Shown in pieces: positions 7,980-15,091 of a stretch of DNA of 47,019 bases (position 1 is the stretch's first letter; each line of letters begins with the position of its first letter). Source of the stretch: an archaeon (lineage in GTDB: Archaea; Thermoproteota; Nitrososphaeria; Nitrososphaerales; Gagatemarchaeaceae); NCBI GenBank assembly GCA_021848045.1, contig JAJZNC010000018.1, positions 1-47,019 on the forward strand, given 5' to 3'. Under the pieces are notes generated by a model. The model worked only from the letters and a program-made list of their open reading frames with translations. It had not been told where the DNA came from and made no database searches. A program made the position numbers and the translations under genes.

Positions 7980-7991
7980 GGGATATATCCC
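7980..7991 (+). promoter_or_regulatory. Palindromic TATA box GGGATATATCCC of the mini-gene
   Basis: A perfect 12-base palindrome whose centre is 26 bases before the ATG at 8012. It serves as a plausible TATA box for a leaderless transcript and, being symmetric, could also bind a dimeric regulator. Confidence 0.55.
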
Positions 7992-8011
7992 GTGGCCGCC
8001 TCGTTACACCC

Positions 8012-8140
8012 ATGTGCGATTGCGAGGAGCTCGAATTCGAGGACTTCGAAGTCATGCTGGCCGCGATAAAGGGGTCGCGACCCAAGGCTGCGGCACCCCC
8101 CATCCCTCAGATGGTGGTCGCCGCGCGCCACAGGCGCTAG
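8012..8140 (+). CDS. 42-residue leaderless small protein with N-terminal CDC motif
   Basis: A short open frame that is not part of any larger gene: ATG at 8012, TAG at 8138-8140, 42 residues. It begins MCDCEELEFEDFEVMLAAIKG and ends in a basic AARHRR tail. The support is positional: a strong palindromic TATA-like box lies exactly 26 bases upstream of the ATG, and a GC-rich hairpin (8160-8179) follows the stop. The N-terminus is acidic with two cysteines (Cys2, Cys4) that could bind metal or form a disulfide. No family is recognised. It is divergent from the isochorismatase-fold gene. Confidence 0.45.
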   Translation: MCDCEELEFEDFEVMLAAIKGSRPKAAAPPIPQMVVAARHRR

Positions 8141-8159
8141 GTCGCCGCCGGACGGGCCT

Positions 8160-8179
8160 GCCCGGGCTGCGGCCCGGGC
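8160..8179 (+). terminator. GC-rich hairpin after the mini-gene
   Basis: An 8-base stem GCCCGGGC on both sides of a TGCG loop, 20 bases after the mini-gene stop. No T-run follows, so a termination role is uncertain; it could also protect a 3' end. Confidence 0.3.
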
Positions 8180-8268
8180 GCCGCTGCTCCCCGACGCACA
8201 GGAGGTTATCCGCGATCTCGGTCTGCGACTCGCTGAGATCGATGGAGAACGTCCAGGGCTAGCCTGCC

Positions 8269-9645
8269 GTGCCTTTCGCTTCGTCTGGGCAACGCTTGCC
8301 TGAGGTCGGGCCCTTCGAGAACGGAAGAGCCAACCTGGAAAGACAAACGATCTTGTCATGGTCCCCGCATAGCAGGCGACAGAACGCACGCTTTTCTTGG
8401 GCCTTTGTCACGCGGCAGCGCGGAGACGAGCTGGCCTCGAGCGAAGCCGATTCAAAGGCGTGGACGTTCAGGTTCCTGACCCTGGCCAGGGCCCTCCGGA
8501 GCGTCGGCATCGGTTTCAGCACCATCGCGCTCCCGCTCTATATGGCCGCCCTGGGGTTCTCACCGGTCACCATAGGGTTGAGCTTCGTCCTGATGACCCT
8601 CGCGGGGACTGGCTTGGTCTTCTTTTGGGGCGTCCTCGGGGACAGGGTCGGCTACAAGAATGTCCTCATCGCCGTCGAGGTCCTCTTCGGAGGATCGTGC
8701 CTGATACTCGCCACCAACACCAGCCTGGTCCCGGTAGTGATCGCAGCCATGATGGGGGGCTACGGAGGGCAGGGCGGAGGGGGCCTCCGAGGTTCGTTTG
8801 GGCCCGGTCTCTCCGCCTTCGTGGGCTCGGTCTGGAAGGGCTCCTACGAACGGACGAGGACGATAGGGACCATCACGTTCATCGGAGGCATAGCCAGCCT
8901 CGCGGGCTACGCTGTGCTCGCCTGGGTTGGATCCAGGGTGCCAGCCGTGGGCGATGTCAGGGCCTACCGGGACGCTTACCTCCTGCTCATGGGGACGACG
9001 GCGGTGGCGGTGGCGGCTCTGCTGCTCACCAAGGAGGGGCTCCATCCGCCGCGGACTGCTAAGATCCTCACGAAGGAGGGCCAGAAGTTCATGGGCAAGG
9101 TCGTGGTATCCAACGTCTTCAACGGGCTCGGACTCGGGCTCGCCATCCCGCTCCTGCCCCTCTGGTTCTCCCTGAGGTTCGGCTACGGTGCAGGGACCAT
9201 CGCCGTGATCTTCGGCGCGAGCACCGCGCTCAGCAGCGTCGCCTCCTACTTCTCGCATGCGGTCGCGGTCAGGCTGGGGAGCGTGAATACCGCGGCGCTC
9301 ACCAGAGCGGCGAACGGCGTGTTGCTGGTGGCGATGGCCCTGGCGCCCCTGGGCCTGGTGGCTGGGGCGATCTACGCCGCCAGGGGCATCAGCGGGGGCC
9401 TCGGCGCTCCGGTCAGGACTTCGGTCACGCTCGGAGGGGTCGCAGGCTCAGAAATGGGCGTAGCGACCGGCATCTCGGGTGTGAGCATGCGCGCATCGCT
9501 CGTGTCTTCGGGCGCGGCCGGTTACCTCCTCGCCGTGGCCGAGAACGCGCCCCTGGGAATCGGAGGAGTCCTGCAGATCGTCGGTGGTGCGCTCTACTAC
9601 CGCCTGCTCAGGGGCACCCCCGCCTCCCCCGAGGGGCCGGACTGA
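8269..9645 (+). CDS. MFS transporter
   Basis: Up to 458 residues from a GTG; a TTG at 8353 is another in-frame start, and the true start may lie still further in because the first roughly 60 residues are polar and not MFS-like. About twelve hydrophobic helices follow, beginning FLTLARALRSVGIGFSTIALPLYMAALGFSPVTIG. The loop after helix 2 reads FFWGVLGDRVGYKNVLI, a good match to the MFS motif A (G-x3-D-R-x-G-x-K/R). A central cytoplasmic loop separates two six-helix halves. The substrate is unknown; it has no recognisable pathway neighbour. Confidence 0.85.
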   Translation: MPFASSGQRLPEVGPFENGRANLERQTILSWSPHSRRQNARFSWAFVTRQRGDELASSEADSKAWTFRFLTLARALRSVGIGFSTIALPLYMAALGFSPVTIGLSFVLMTLAGTGLVFFWGVLGDRVGYKNVLIAVEVLFGGSCLILATNTSLVPVVIAAMMGGYGGQGGGGLRGSFGPGLSAFVGSVWKGSYERTRTIGTITFIGGIASLAGYAVLAWVGSRVPAVGDVRAYRDAYLLLMGTTAVAVAALLLTKEGLHPPRTAKILTKEGQKFMGKVVVSNVFNGLGLGLAIPLLPLWFSLRFGYGAGTIAVIFGASTALSSVASYFSHAVAVRLGSVNTAALTRAANGVLLVAMALAPLGLVAGAIYAARGISGGLGAPVRTSVTLGGVAGSEMGVATGISGVSMRASLVSSGAAGYLLAVAENAPLGIGGVLQIVGGALYYRLLRGTPASPEGPD

Positions 9646-9967
9646 CTGATTGCGAGCCTGCAATAGACAGCTACGATGGCACGGGCTCTCGCTGATACGA
9701 GCCTGGGAAGCGGGCGTTGTAGACCGAGTCCGGCTGCGCTTCCGCGTTCTTCGACGTCAGGGTCGATTTAGTGCTGGAACGCACCTGGTAGCAACCCGCT
9801 CCTACAGGAAGGCCGACATCAAAGCTGGGCGTGTACAGCTCTGCCGCTTTCGTAGGGGGACTAGAGCTCGGAACGGAGAGGCGGTCGTGGGCTGGGATGC
9901 CTGCGGAGAGAAGGGTCTTCGCCGCCGTGACGGTAACGACCATGGTATTGACGTCAGCGGCCCCGGG
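9646..9967. other. Intergenic/less GC-biased stretch between MFS gene and secreted-protein genes
   Basis: Apart from the doubtful 90-codon minus-strand frame described separately, I see no gene, tRNA or clear promoter here. Base composition is visibly less GC-rich than in the flanking core genes and continues into the secreted-protein patch. Confidence 0.4.
9671..9943 (-). CDS. Possible 90-residue protein downstream of a secreted protein
   Basis: An ATG-started frame that begins 24 bases after the stop of the secreted-protein gene at 9968 and is in the same reading frame as it. It has no recognisable domain. It contains a Ser/Thr-rich stretch and a single cysteine and lacks a signal peptide. 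Codon use is mixed but similar to the neighbouring secreted-protein gene. It could be a real second cistron, or the remnant C-terminal part of a longer protein cut by the TAG at 9968-9970. Low confidence. Confidence 0.3.
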   Translation of the reverse strand: MVVTVTAAKTLLSAGIPAHDRLSVPSSSPPTKAAELYTPSFDVGLPVGAGCYQVRSSTKSTLTSKNAEAQPDSVYNARFPGSYQREPVPS

Positions 9968-10732
9968 CTACTCCACGGTGAAAGTGGCGTAGACGAACTG
10001 GCCCCAGAGGTCTGTCGCCACTATCGTGTACTCTCCAGGCGGGAAGTAGGAGAAGGCCGGGGAGGTGAAATTCAACGCTCCTGGGGCGGGAATGCTATCG
10101 TTCCAGTACCCGCTCAGCCCCTTCCCGGTGCAGTAGCCCACGTAGCTCGGGTTGTCCCCGCAGTTGCCCGTCGTGGCATTGACGCCTACCGTCACAGGGG
10201 TGGGCTCTTGCGTGTCAGACGTAACTACGGCTCGGTCTCCTTTGGGAAGGAAGGTGACCGCCGCTCCTGGAGGGCGAGAGGTGGCGGCACAGTAGATCAC
10301 TTCTGGCGGAGCAAGCTGGAGCGGTTGCCCGGCCGCTGTGACGTTGCCCGCGGCAACGTGCCCACGGAACAGTGCAAACCCCACGAACGAGGAGGCGCCG
10401 CTGGAGCAGACGTAATCGTCTCCATTCCATTCTGAGATGTTCTGGTTCAACACGATCCCCGGAAGCGATACGTTCAGACCGAATGTGTTCAAGACCTCCA
10501 CCCTGGCGCTGATCGCGCCGTGCGACTGGAGGCTGCTGGAATTCATTATCACCTCCAGCTGGAGGCCCTGCGGCGAGACCCCGGAAGCGAATTCGTACGG
10601 CCTCTCGTTAACGTTTGAGGACGTGGAGACTTCATGCCCATTGCGCGGCTGCATTGGAAGTGAGACAAGCGCAAGGACTGCAATTATCGCAGCCATCTGC
10701 GCTATCAGGAACAGTCCCCTCTCGCGCCTCAT
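9968..10732 (-). CDS. Membrane-anchored/secreted protein of unknown function
   Basis: 254 residues from the ATG at 10732, chosen because it gives a textbook anchor: MRRERGLFLIAQMAAIIAVLALVSL, two arginines then a hydrophobic helix. The open frame extends upstream to 10876 without sense. The rest is an extracellular domain with several N-glycosylation sequons (for example NVSL, NISE, NVTA, NATT, NDSI, NFTS) and five cysteines. It ends in a strand-rich part, FSYFPPGEYTIVATDLWGQFVYATFTVE, which looks like an immunoglobulin/CARDB-like beta-sandwich edge. Function unknown. It is divergent from a similar secreted protein at 10971. Confidence 0.65.
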   Translation of the reverse strand: MRRERGLFLIAQMAAIIAVLALVSLPMQPRNGHEVSTSSNVNERPYEFASGVSPQGLQLEVIMNSSSLQSHGAISARVEVLNTFGLNVSLPGIVLNQNISEWNGDDYVCSSGASSFVGFALFRGHVAAGNVTAAGQPLQLAPPEVIYCAATSRPPGAAVTFLPKGDRAVVTSDTQEPTPVTVGVNATTGNCGDNPSYVGYCTGKGLSGYWNDSIPAPGALNFTSPAFSYFPPGEYTIVATDLWGQFVYATFTVE

Positions 10733-10938
10733 TCGGGTCGGAGGCGGCTCGGGTTGCTTTAGTCCTTGTGGGACGCCCGTCGGTGGGATGAGCGGGTTGA
10801 GCCGACGACACTGACCGAGCCGACCGACAGCGCGCTTGTTGCTTGAGAATGCCATAGGAGCTAGCACGCCTCTCATTCTGCGTCACTTCAGTTTAGCGCC
10901 ACTGCGCTTGGAAGTTGTAGAACATGTCATCACAGCCC

Positions 10939-10943
10939 TTAAG
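10939..10943 (+). promoter_or_regulatory. Weak TATA-like box before the second secreted-protein gene
   Basis: TTAAG centred 30 bases before the GTG at 10971. It is weak, but it is the only AT-rich element at the right distance. Confidence 0.25.
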
Positions 10944-10970
10944 CTGGACCAGACGCCAAGGCACTTGCCA

Positions 10971-11849
10971 GTGAAAACGGGGACCTCGGGGCGCAAGAGC
11001 TTGGGCACGCCGGTGGCCGCGGTCTCGGTAGCTCTGCTGATTCTAGTCACGGTCTTCGCTTACGCCCTGCTCTCGACAGAGCAGACCACGTCCACCTCGG
11101 CTCCCACCACCTCTAACGCTAGCGCGACGGCAGAGACCGCTATCCATGTCTCCTCCCCATCCTCCGTATCCATGAGCGTCGCTTCGTCGGCGAACTCCAC
11201 GGCGCTCCCGGTCGGTTGCTCTCCTTTGCAAGGTGGAACATACCTCCCCGGGGCAACCTACAACTTGACTGTGGGGTCCGCTTCTCCGGCGACGGTCTGC
11301 GTCCAGTTCTACTGGTTCGACTCCAGCGCTAACGTGACGCTCACAACCACGAGCCTCCTCATCCCTCCACCCTGCGAAAGCGCGGCCGTCTGCCAAAGCG
11401 AACAGAAGGGTGTCAACCGCTCACTGGCAGGAAACTTCACTCTGGCTGCGAGCGAGGGTCCGCTTGTCTTGGGAGGCCCCACGAACGCGAATGAAGGGAC
11501 CGTCGTGGCATTCACACTCACTGCAAAGCCTGGGGTGGTTGGAACCTATACGTTGACCTTGCAGCATTTCATGCTGGCTCTGCAGAGCGGAGCGCTCTCC
11601 CCGGACGTGCAGACGGCCTACCTCGCACCTGCTCAAGGGTACAGTCTCTGCTTCCCCTATTTCGATCTCGTGGTCGGGAACGGCCAGCCGAACTTCGCGG
11701 CAGGCCCTAACCCTACAACGGGTTGCTACAGCGGCGGTGGCGCTGTCGGAGCCCCGCCTGTAGCCTTCGGCGTTCCTGGCCTTAGCTACATGGTTCCCCC
11801 CAACATCGCATTCTTCAGGGTCGTCAGCACAACGAACTCTACACAATAG
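10971..11849 (+). CDS. Membrane-anchored/secreted Ser/Thr-rich protein of unknown function
   Basis: 292 residues from the GTG at 10971, which places a hydrophobic anchor (GTPVAAVSVALLILVTVFAYALLS) about 12 residues from the N-terminus. A Ser/Thr-rich, probably glycosylated linker follows, then an extracellular beta-rich domain with several N-x-S/T sequons and six to seven cysteines, which suggests disulfides. The upstream frame back to 10836 looks non-coding. There is no recognised family. Together with the divergent gene at 9968-10732 it forms a pair of surface proteins with similar architecture but no obvious sequence identity. Confidence 0.65.
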   Translation: MKTGTSGRKSLGTPVAAVSVALLILVTVFAYALLSTEQTTSTSAPTTSNASATAETAIHVSSPSSVSMSVASSANSTALPVGCSPLQGGTYLPGATYNLTVGSASPATVCVQFYWFDSSANVTLTTTSLLIPPPCESAAVCQSEQKGVNRSLAGNFTLAASEGPLVLGGPTNANEGTVVAFTLTAKPGVVGTYTLTLQHFMLALQSGALSPDVQTAYLAPAQGYSLCFPYFDLVVGNGQPNFAAGPNPTTGCYSGGGAVGAPPVAFGVPGLSYMVPPNIAFFRVVSTTNSTQ

Positions 11850-12041
11850 ACGTCCTGCATAATTGCTACCGTGGGTATCGCCCCCTCTCCTTCCCATTCA
11901 CGCTCGGTCTATCTTTGCCCGGATCATCGTCTCTGCGGTGTCCCGGCGGCAGCCTTCTTTCCGAGATTTCTTGGATTCAATTCCACGGCGGCCAGAACAA
12001 GCGTCTCCGTCGAACGTAGCGCATTCTAGGGAATTTGGTTG
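11850..12041. other. Non-coding stretch between secreted-protein gene and tRNA-Asn
   Basis: 192 bases without a supported gene on either strand. Short open frames run through it, but they overlap the tRNA gene and have no coding character. No hairpin or repeat stands out. Confidence 0.4.
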
Positions 12042-12181
12042 CGGCGTCGGGCCGACTCGAACGGCCGACCAACAGGTGTTTGCGGCTTGTTTAGGCCTTA
12101 ACAGCCTGCTGCTTTTGGGGCTCCTTATCGGAGCTCTACCATGCTCCCCGGCTATTTTTGATGCCTCTGAGCTACGACGCC
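12042..12181 (-). tRNA. tRNA-Asn (GTT), apparently interrupted by three introns
   Basis: On the minus strand the four exons are 12181-12167, 12142-12135, 12112-12099 and 12077-12042. Removing introns of 24, 22 and 21 bases leaves a 73-base tRNA with a perfect 7-pair acceptor stem (GGCGTCG/CGACGCC), D stem GCTC/GAGC, D loop AGATGGTA, anticodon stem GCAGG/CCTGT (one G-T pair), loop CTGTTAA, variable loop TGGTC, T stem GGCCG/CGGCC with loop TTCGAGT, and discriminator G, as expected for asparagine. The third intron is at the canonical 37/38 site and fits a bulge-helix-bulge with three-base bulges TAA and ACA. The other two interrupt the D loop (15/16) and the end of the D stem. Exact cut sites of introns 1 and 2 shift by one or two bases because of repeats without changing the product. 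CCA is not encoded. Confidence 0.85.
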
Positions 12182-12206
12182 AGACGCGGCCGTCTTCAAT
12201 TTCTTC

Positions 12207-12215
12207 CATATTTGG
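12207..12215 (-). promoter_or_regulatory. TATA-like box of tRNA-Asn
   Basis: CCAAATATG on the minus strand, about 30 bases before the first tRNA base at 12181; it fits an archaeal tRNA promoter. Confidence 0.55.
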
Positions 12216-12291
12216 CCTTTGCTCTGGCCAGGTCCCAGTCCGCCGCGCCCTGAAAGGGCGAGGCAGCAGGCCGAGCTAACCCCTGGGTGTT

Positions 12292-13017
12292 CTAGGTGCC
12301 ACGAGCGTTCCCGTAGAGCAGGATGTGGAGCCGCGGGGCGAACCGGAACTCCCTCTCCTTGCAGACGTCGACCAGCCATTGGCCGCGCTTCAATATCGTC
12401 GACGGGTCTGTGCCCTCGGGCATCAGCAGGACCCTTTCCCGGGGGATCCCTATCCTGGAGATCACGCCTTCCACCTCGGCGACGTCCCCCTCGTTGCACA
12501 CCACGAACTTGAACCAGGCCTTCCCAGACCTCACGAACGCCCCCAGCGAGTCCGGCCTCAGCCTCGCCGCCTCCGGGACCTGGCTGTTCGAGATCTTCGG
12601 GGAGACGTTGAAGGAGTCCACGAGGCGCGCGACCTGGGGGCTGGGGGCGATGGTCCCGTTGGTCTCGACCTCGATGAAGCAGCCAGATTCCTTGAGAGCA
12701 GAGATCAAGGGCTCCAGCGCCCTCTGGTGCAGCAGCGGTTCACCTCCTGTGAGGACCACGTGCTTGCACCCGAGCCCTGATATCGCCTCCAGGGCGGCAG
12801 CCACCGACATCTCGGTGTACTCGACGCCCGGCCTGGCTCTGTCCTGGCCTAGCCAGGTGTACTTTGTGTCGCACCACGTGCAGGTGAGGTTGCAGCGGTA
12901 GGTCCTGACGAATACGCTGGGCGTCCCCGCGTAGATGCCCTCTCCCTGGATGCTGAAGAAAATCTCCGATACCGGTATCTTCTCCTCTGTGGTCTGCGTG
13001 GTCGTTCTCTCCTCCAA
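12292..13017 (-). CDS. queE: 7-carboxy-7-deazaguanine synthase (QueE), radical SAM
   Basis: 241 residues from a TTG, the only start codon in frame. QueE converts 6-carboxy-tetrahydropterin to 7-carboxy-7-deazaguanine, the precursor of preQ0 and, in archaea, of archaeosine in tRNA. Visible are the SEIFFSIQGEGIYAGTPSVFVRTYRCNLTCTWCDTKY start with the CxxxCxxC iron-sulfur motif, the TGGEPLLH segment, ETNG, and VSPKIS of the QueE family. No other deazaguanine gene is in the window. A TATA-like box at 13091-13098 would give a leader of about 50 bases. The product is in keeping with an archaeosine-making archaeon. Confidence 0.9.
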   Translation of the reverse strand: MEERTTTQTTEEKIPVSEIFFSIQGEGIYAGTPSVFVRTYRCNLTCTWCDTKYTWLGQDRARPGVEYTEMSVAAALEAISGLGCKHVVLTGGEPLLHQRALEPLISALKESGCFIEVETNGTIAPSPQVARLVDSFNVSPKISNSQVPEAARLRPDSLGAFVRSGKAWFKFVVCNEGDVAEVEGVISRIGIPRERVLLMPEGTDPSTILKRGQWLVDVCKEREFRFAPRLHILLYGNARGT

Positions 13018-13148
13018 CTCCGGGGTTTGTTCTAGGCGGAACGGACGGAGGCCCGCTCAACCCGCCTTGGGGCGCTCGAGATGCCGCGCGTATTTAGGCT
13101 TGACCCGCCGCACGCGTCTTGAGGTCCCGCTCTTGCTGGGCGTGTGTG

Positions 13149-13165
13149 GTTAGGATTATTCTAAC
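13149..13165. promoter_or_regulatory. GTTAG-N7-CTAAC dyad upstream of the NMT1-like operon
   Basis: An inverted repeat with 5-base arms (13149-13153 and 13161-13165), lying just upstream of the TATA-like CTATAT at 13173-13178. It is a plausible binding site for a dimeric regulator. Confidence 0.4.
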
Positions 13166-13177
13166 GCTAAGCCTATA

Positions 13178-13201
13178 TCGAACAAATTCGAAGAAGTTCG
13201 A
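13178..13201 (+). repeat. Tandem 10-base repeats TCGAA-x-AA-x-T in the NMT1-like operon promoter
   Basis: TCGAACAAAT at 13178-13187 is followed directly by TCGAAGAAGT at 13188-13197 and a partial third copy TCGA at 13198-13201. The 10-base period puts the copies on one face of the helix, immediately downstream of the TATA-like box, where a repressor would block transcription. Each junction also makes a small dyad (CGAA...TTCG). Confidence 0.5.
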
Positions 13202-13223
13202 CAGTGGCCTAATTTTGGACAAT

Positions 13224-14141
13224 ATGAAAGTGAAGAACTCGTACATCCCGTGGTCGTTCCTGGACATCGTCGCAAAGGAGGAGGGGCTCTTCCGGAAGCG
13301 CGACCTCGAGGTCGACTTCTTCGCGGTCGGCAGGACCGAGGCGGAGCCTGAGGACAAGGTCGAGTGGTATGGGAACCTCGTGAAGGGGGGAGAGCTCGAC
13401 GCGTACTCGGTCTGCGCCTGGGGCGCCATCGACAGGCTGGCCGAGAAGGAGCGCGAGAAGATAGTGGCCGCGACCACCTCCTCAGGGTACGCCTTCTCGA
13501 TACTCGTGCAGCCAGGACTCGGGATAAAGACCGCCGCTGACCTGGCCGACATCCCGATCGCGGTGAACATGAAGACGGGGTCCCACTATTGCATCCTCAG
13601 CGACCTCGAGAGGACGCTGCCCTACAGCAAGATCAAGGTGGTCCACGGGGCGGAGCCTCACAACAGGCTGAAGGGGCTCCTCGAGGGGAGGTTCCAGGCC
13701 GTCGCCCTCATCAGCCCGTACACCGAGCTGGCCGTCCAGCTCGGGTTCGTCAAGGTTGCGGAGACCAAGACCGTCGACGTCCTGGCCTTCGTGGCGAGGG
13801 ACGACATACCGATGGAGGTGCTCACGCGCTACCTCGCTGCGCTCGACGAGGCCGCCAAGATGATGAAGGCAAACCGCGAGCGGTTCAGGGGCCTCTACAT
13901 CAGGACTCTGCGCGAGACCTTCCAGGGCTTCCCGGACGAGTGGAGGGCCCGCATAAACAAGCTCATCGACAAGGTCGCGCCCTCCATCCCGATCACCACT
14001 TGGGGCGAGCTCACCGACTATCCAAGGGAGTCCTTCAACTCCCTCAGCACGTGGATGAGCAAGCACAACCTGCTCGAAGCCAACGTCACCTACGAGAGGA
14101 TGGTGATGAACCAGCCGCTCGAGAGGGTCCAGAGCAGCTGA
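13224..14141 (+). CDS. Cytoplasmic NMT1/THI5-like periplasmic-binding-fold protein A
   Basis: 305 residues from the ATG at 13224; the frame upstream to 13119 overlaps the promoter elements. It has the start of an NMT1/SsuA-like type II binding protein (YIPWSFLDIVAKEEGLFRKRDLEVDFFAVG) but no signal peptide or lipobox, so the protein is cytoplasmic. It is clearly paralogous to the next gene: both share VAKEEGLF, a K-x-WY segment, C-A-W (Cys64), an IAVN strand, H-Y (His121) and an A-x-x-SPYTE/GPYAE-type segment. No ABC permease or ATPase is nearby. Such proteins can act as enzymes (THI5, MqnA/MqnD) or ligand sensors. It is the first gene of an operon with trpB2 and tryptophan 2,3-dioxygenase. 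Confidence 0.75.
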   Translation: MKVKNSYIPWSFLDIVAKEEGLFRKRDLEVDFFAVGRTEAEPEDKVEWYGNLVKGGELDAYSVCAWGAIDRLAEKEREKIVAATTSSGYAFSILVQPGLGIKTAADLADIPIAVNMKTGSHYCILSDLERTLPYSKIKVVHGAEPHNRLKGLLEGRFQAVALISPYTELAVQLGFVKVAETKTVDVLAFVARDDIPMEVLTRYLAALDEAAKMMKANRERFRGLYIRTLRETFQGFPDEWRARINKLIDKVAPSIPITTWGELTDYPRESFNSLSTWMSKHNLLEANVTYERMVMNQPLERVQSS

Positions 14142-14154
14142 GGTGGTTGCCGAC

Positions 14155-15084
14155 ATGCCGCAGGGCCTCGCAACGATCAGCCACGGGTACTACCAGCCTT
14201 ACTTCTACTGGATGTTCCCAATCGTGGTCGCAAAGGAGGAAGGCCTCTTCGAGAAGGAGGGGGTCTCCCTCCGAGTCCATGACATCGTCCCAGGGGGTCA
14301 GCCAGAGAACAAGGCGAAGTGGTACAAAGACGCCCTCGACGACGGGTCCCGCAACTTTTACTTTTGCTGCGCCTGGCAGGGCATCTACAGCACCTGCGAG
14401 ACCGGCAAGGGCAAGATCGGCGCCGCGATCAGGTCGACCCTGATCAAGACCTTCGGGGTCTACACCAGGCCCGAGTCGCGCATCAAGAGCGTGCTGGACA
14501 TCACCAACGAGGGGCTGCCCATCGCGGTCAACAAGAACGCCGACGCCCACTACGTGACGCTCCAGAACCTGAAGGAGTTCGTCCCCGCCTCGAAGGTGAA
14601 GTTCAAGCACCTCGGGGGGATAGACACCTGCTTCAGGGCGCTGGCCTCGGGGGAGGTGCAGGCGGCCACCCTCGCCGGGCCGTACGCAGAGGCCGCCGAA
14701 GCGCTGGGCTACAGGAGGGTGATGGCGCTGTCAAGGACCGAGCCGACCCTCATCGTGTTCGACGACGCGGTGGACACGGCGAGCGCGAACTCGTTCCTCG
14801 CAGCGGTCAACAAGGCGGTCGACAGGATAAACGCGGAGCGCGCGAAGTACCACAGGAGGTACCTCAGGGAGTTCGAGGAGGTCGTCAACAGGTACATCCC
14901 GGAGCTCAAGGACGACCTGGCGAAGGTCAAGCAGCGGGTCAGCCTCCCGGTCTGGGCCGAGTCCAAGGTCTTCAGCAGGGAGGAGTTCGACGGGATCCAC
15001 GGCTTCCTCCTCGAGCACAGCCTCTCGGCAAGGGGCAAGGGGTACGAGGGTGCCGTCAAGACGAACTTGGCGATAGCCCACTGA
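14155..15084 (+). CDS. Cytoplasmic NMT1/THI5-like periplasmic-binding-fold protein B
   Basis: 309 residues. The ATG at 14155 is preferred over a GTG at 14143 because a GAGGTGG ribosome-site-like sequence lies 8 bases before it. It is a paralogue of the preceding gene with the same landmarks: VVAKEEGLFEKEGV, KWYKDAL, FCCAWQGIY (Cys71/Cys72), LPIAVNKNADAHYVTL (His132), and AATLAGPYAEAAEALGYR. There is no signal peptide. Two unequal copies suggest a heterodimer or two consecutive steps. The conserved Cys-Ala-Trp and His-Tyr in both copies sit where the cleft between the two lobes is expected, which would fit a reaction or tight ligand binding. The gap to the upstream gene is 13 bases, to trpB2 7 bases. 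Confidence 0.75.
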   Translation: MPQGLATISHGYYQPYFYWMFPIVVAKEEGLFEKEGVSLRVHDIVPGGQPENKAKWYKDALDDGSRNFYFCCAWQGIYSTCETGKGKIGAAIRSTLIKTFGVYTRPESRIKSVLDITNEGLPIAVNKNADAHYVTLQNLKEFVPASKVKFKHLGGIDTCFRALASGEVQAATLAGPYAEAAEALGYRRVMALSRTEPTLIVFDDAVDTASANSFLAAVNKAVDRINAERAKYHRRYLREFEEVVNRYIPELKDDLAKVKQRVSLPVWAESKVFSREEFDGIHGFLLEHSLSARGKGYEGAVKTNLAIAH

Positions 15085-15091
15085 CCTCTCG

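Noticed and set aside
7870-8103. Extended N-terminus of the isochorismatase-fold protein
   Set aside because: The upstream part overlaps the divergent promoter and mini-gene, has no family similarity, and a TTG with a ribosome-site-like sequence gives the usual length.
9650-10435. Plus-strand open frame of 261 codons across the secreted-protein gene
   Set aside because: Most of it lies opposite the secreted-protein gene with its signal anchor and glycosylation sites; the translation is Arg/Gly-rich and has no domain.
11863-12279. Open frames on both strands across the tRNA-Asn region
   Set aside because: The sequence is explained by the tRNA gene and its promoter; translations show no coding character.
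13119-13223. Extended N-terminus of NMT1-like protein A
   Set aside because: It would run through the TATA-like box and tandem repeats; the family start is at the ATG at 13224.
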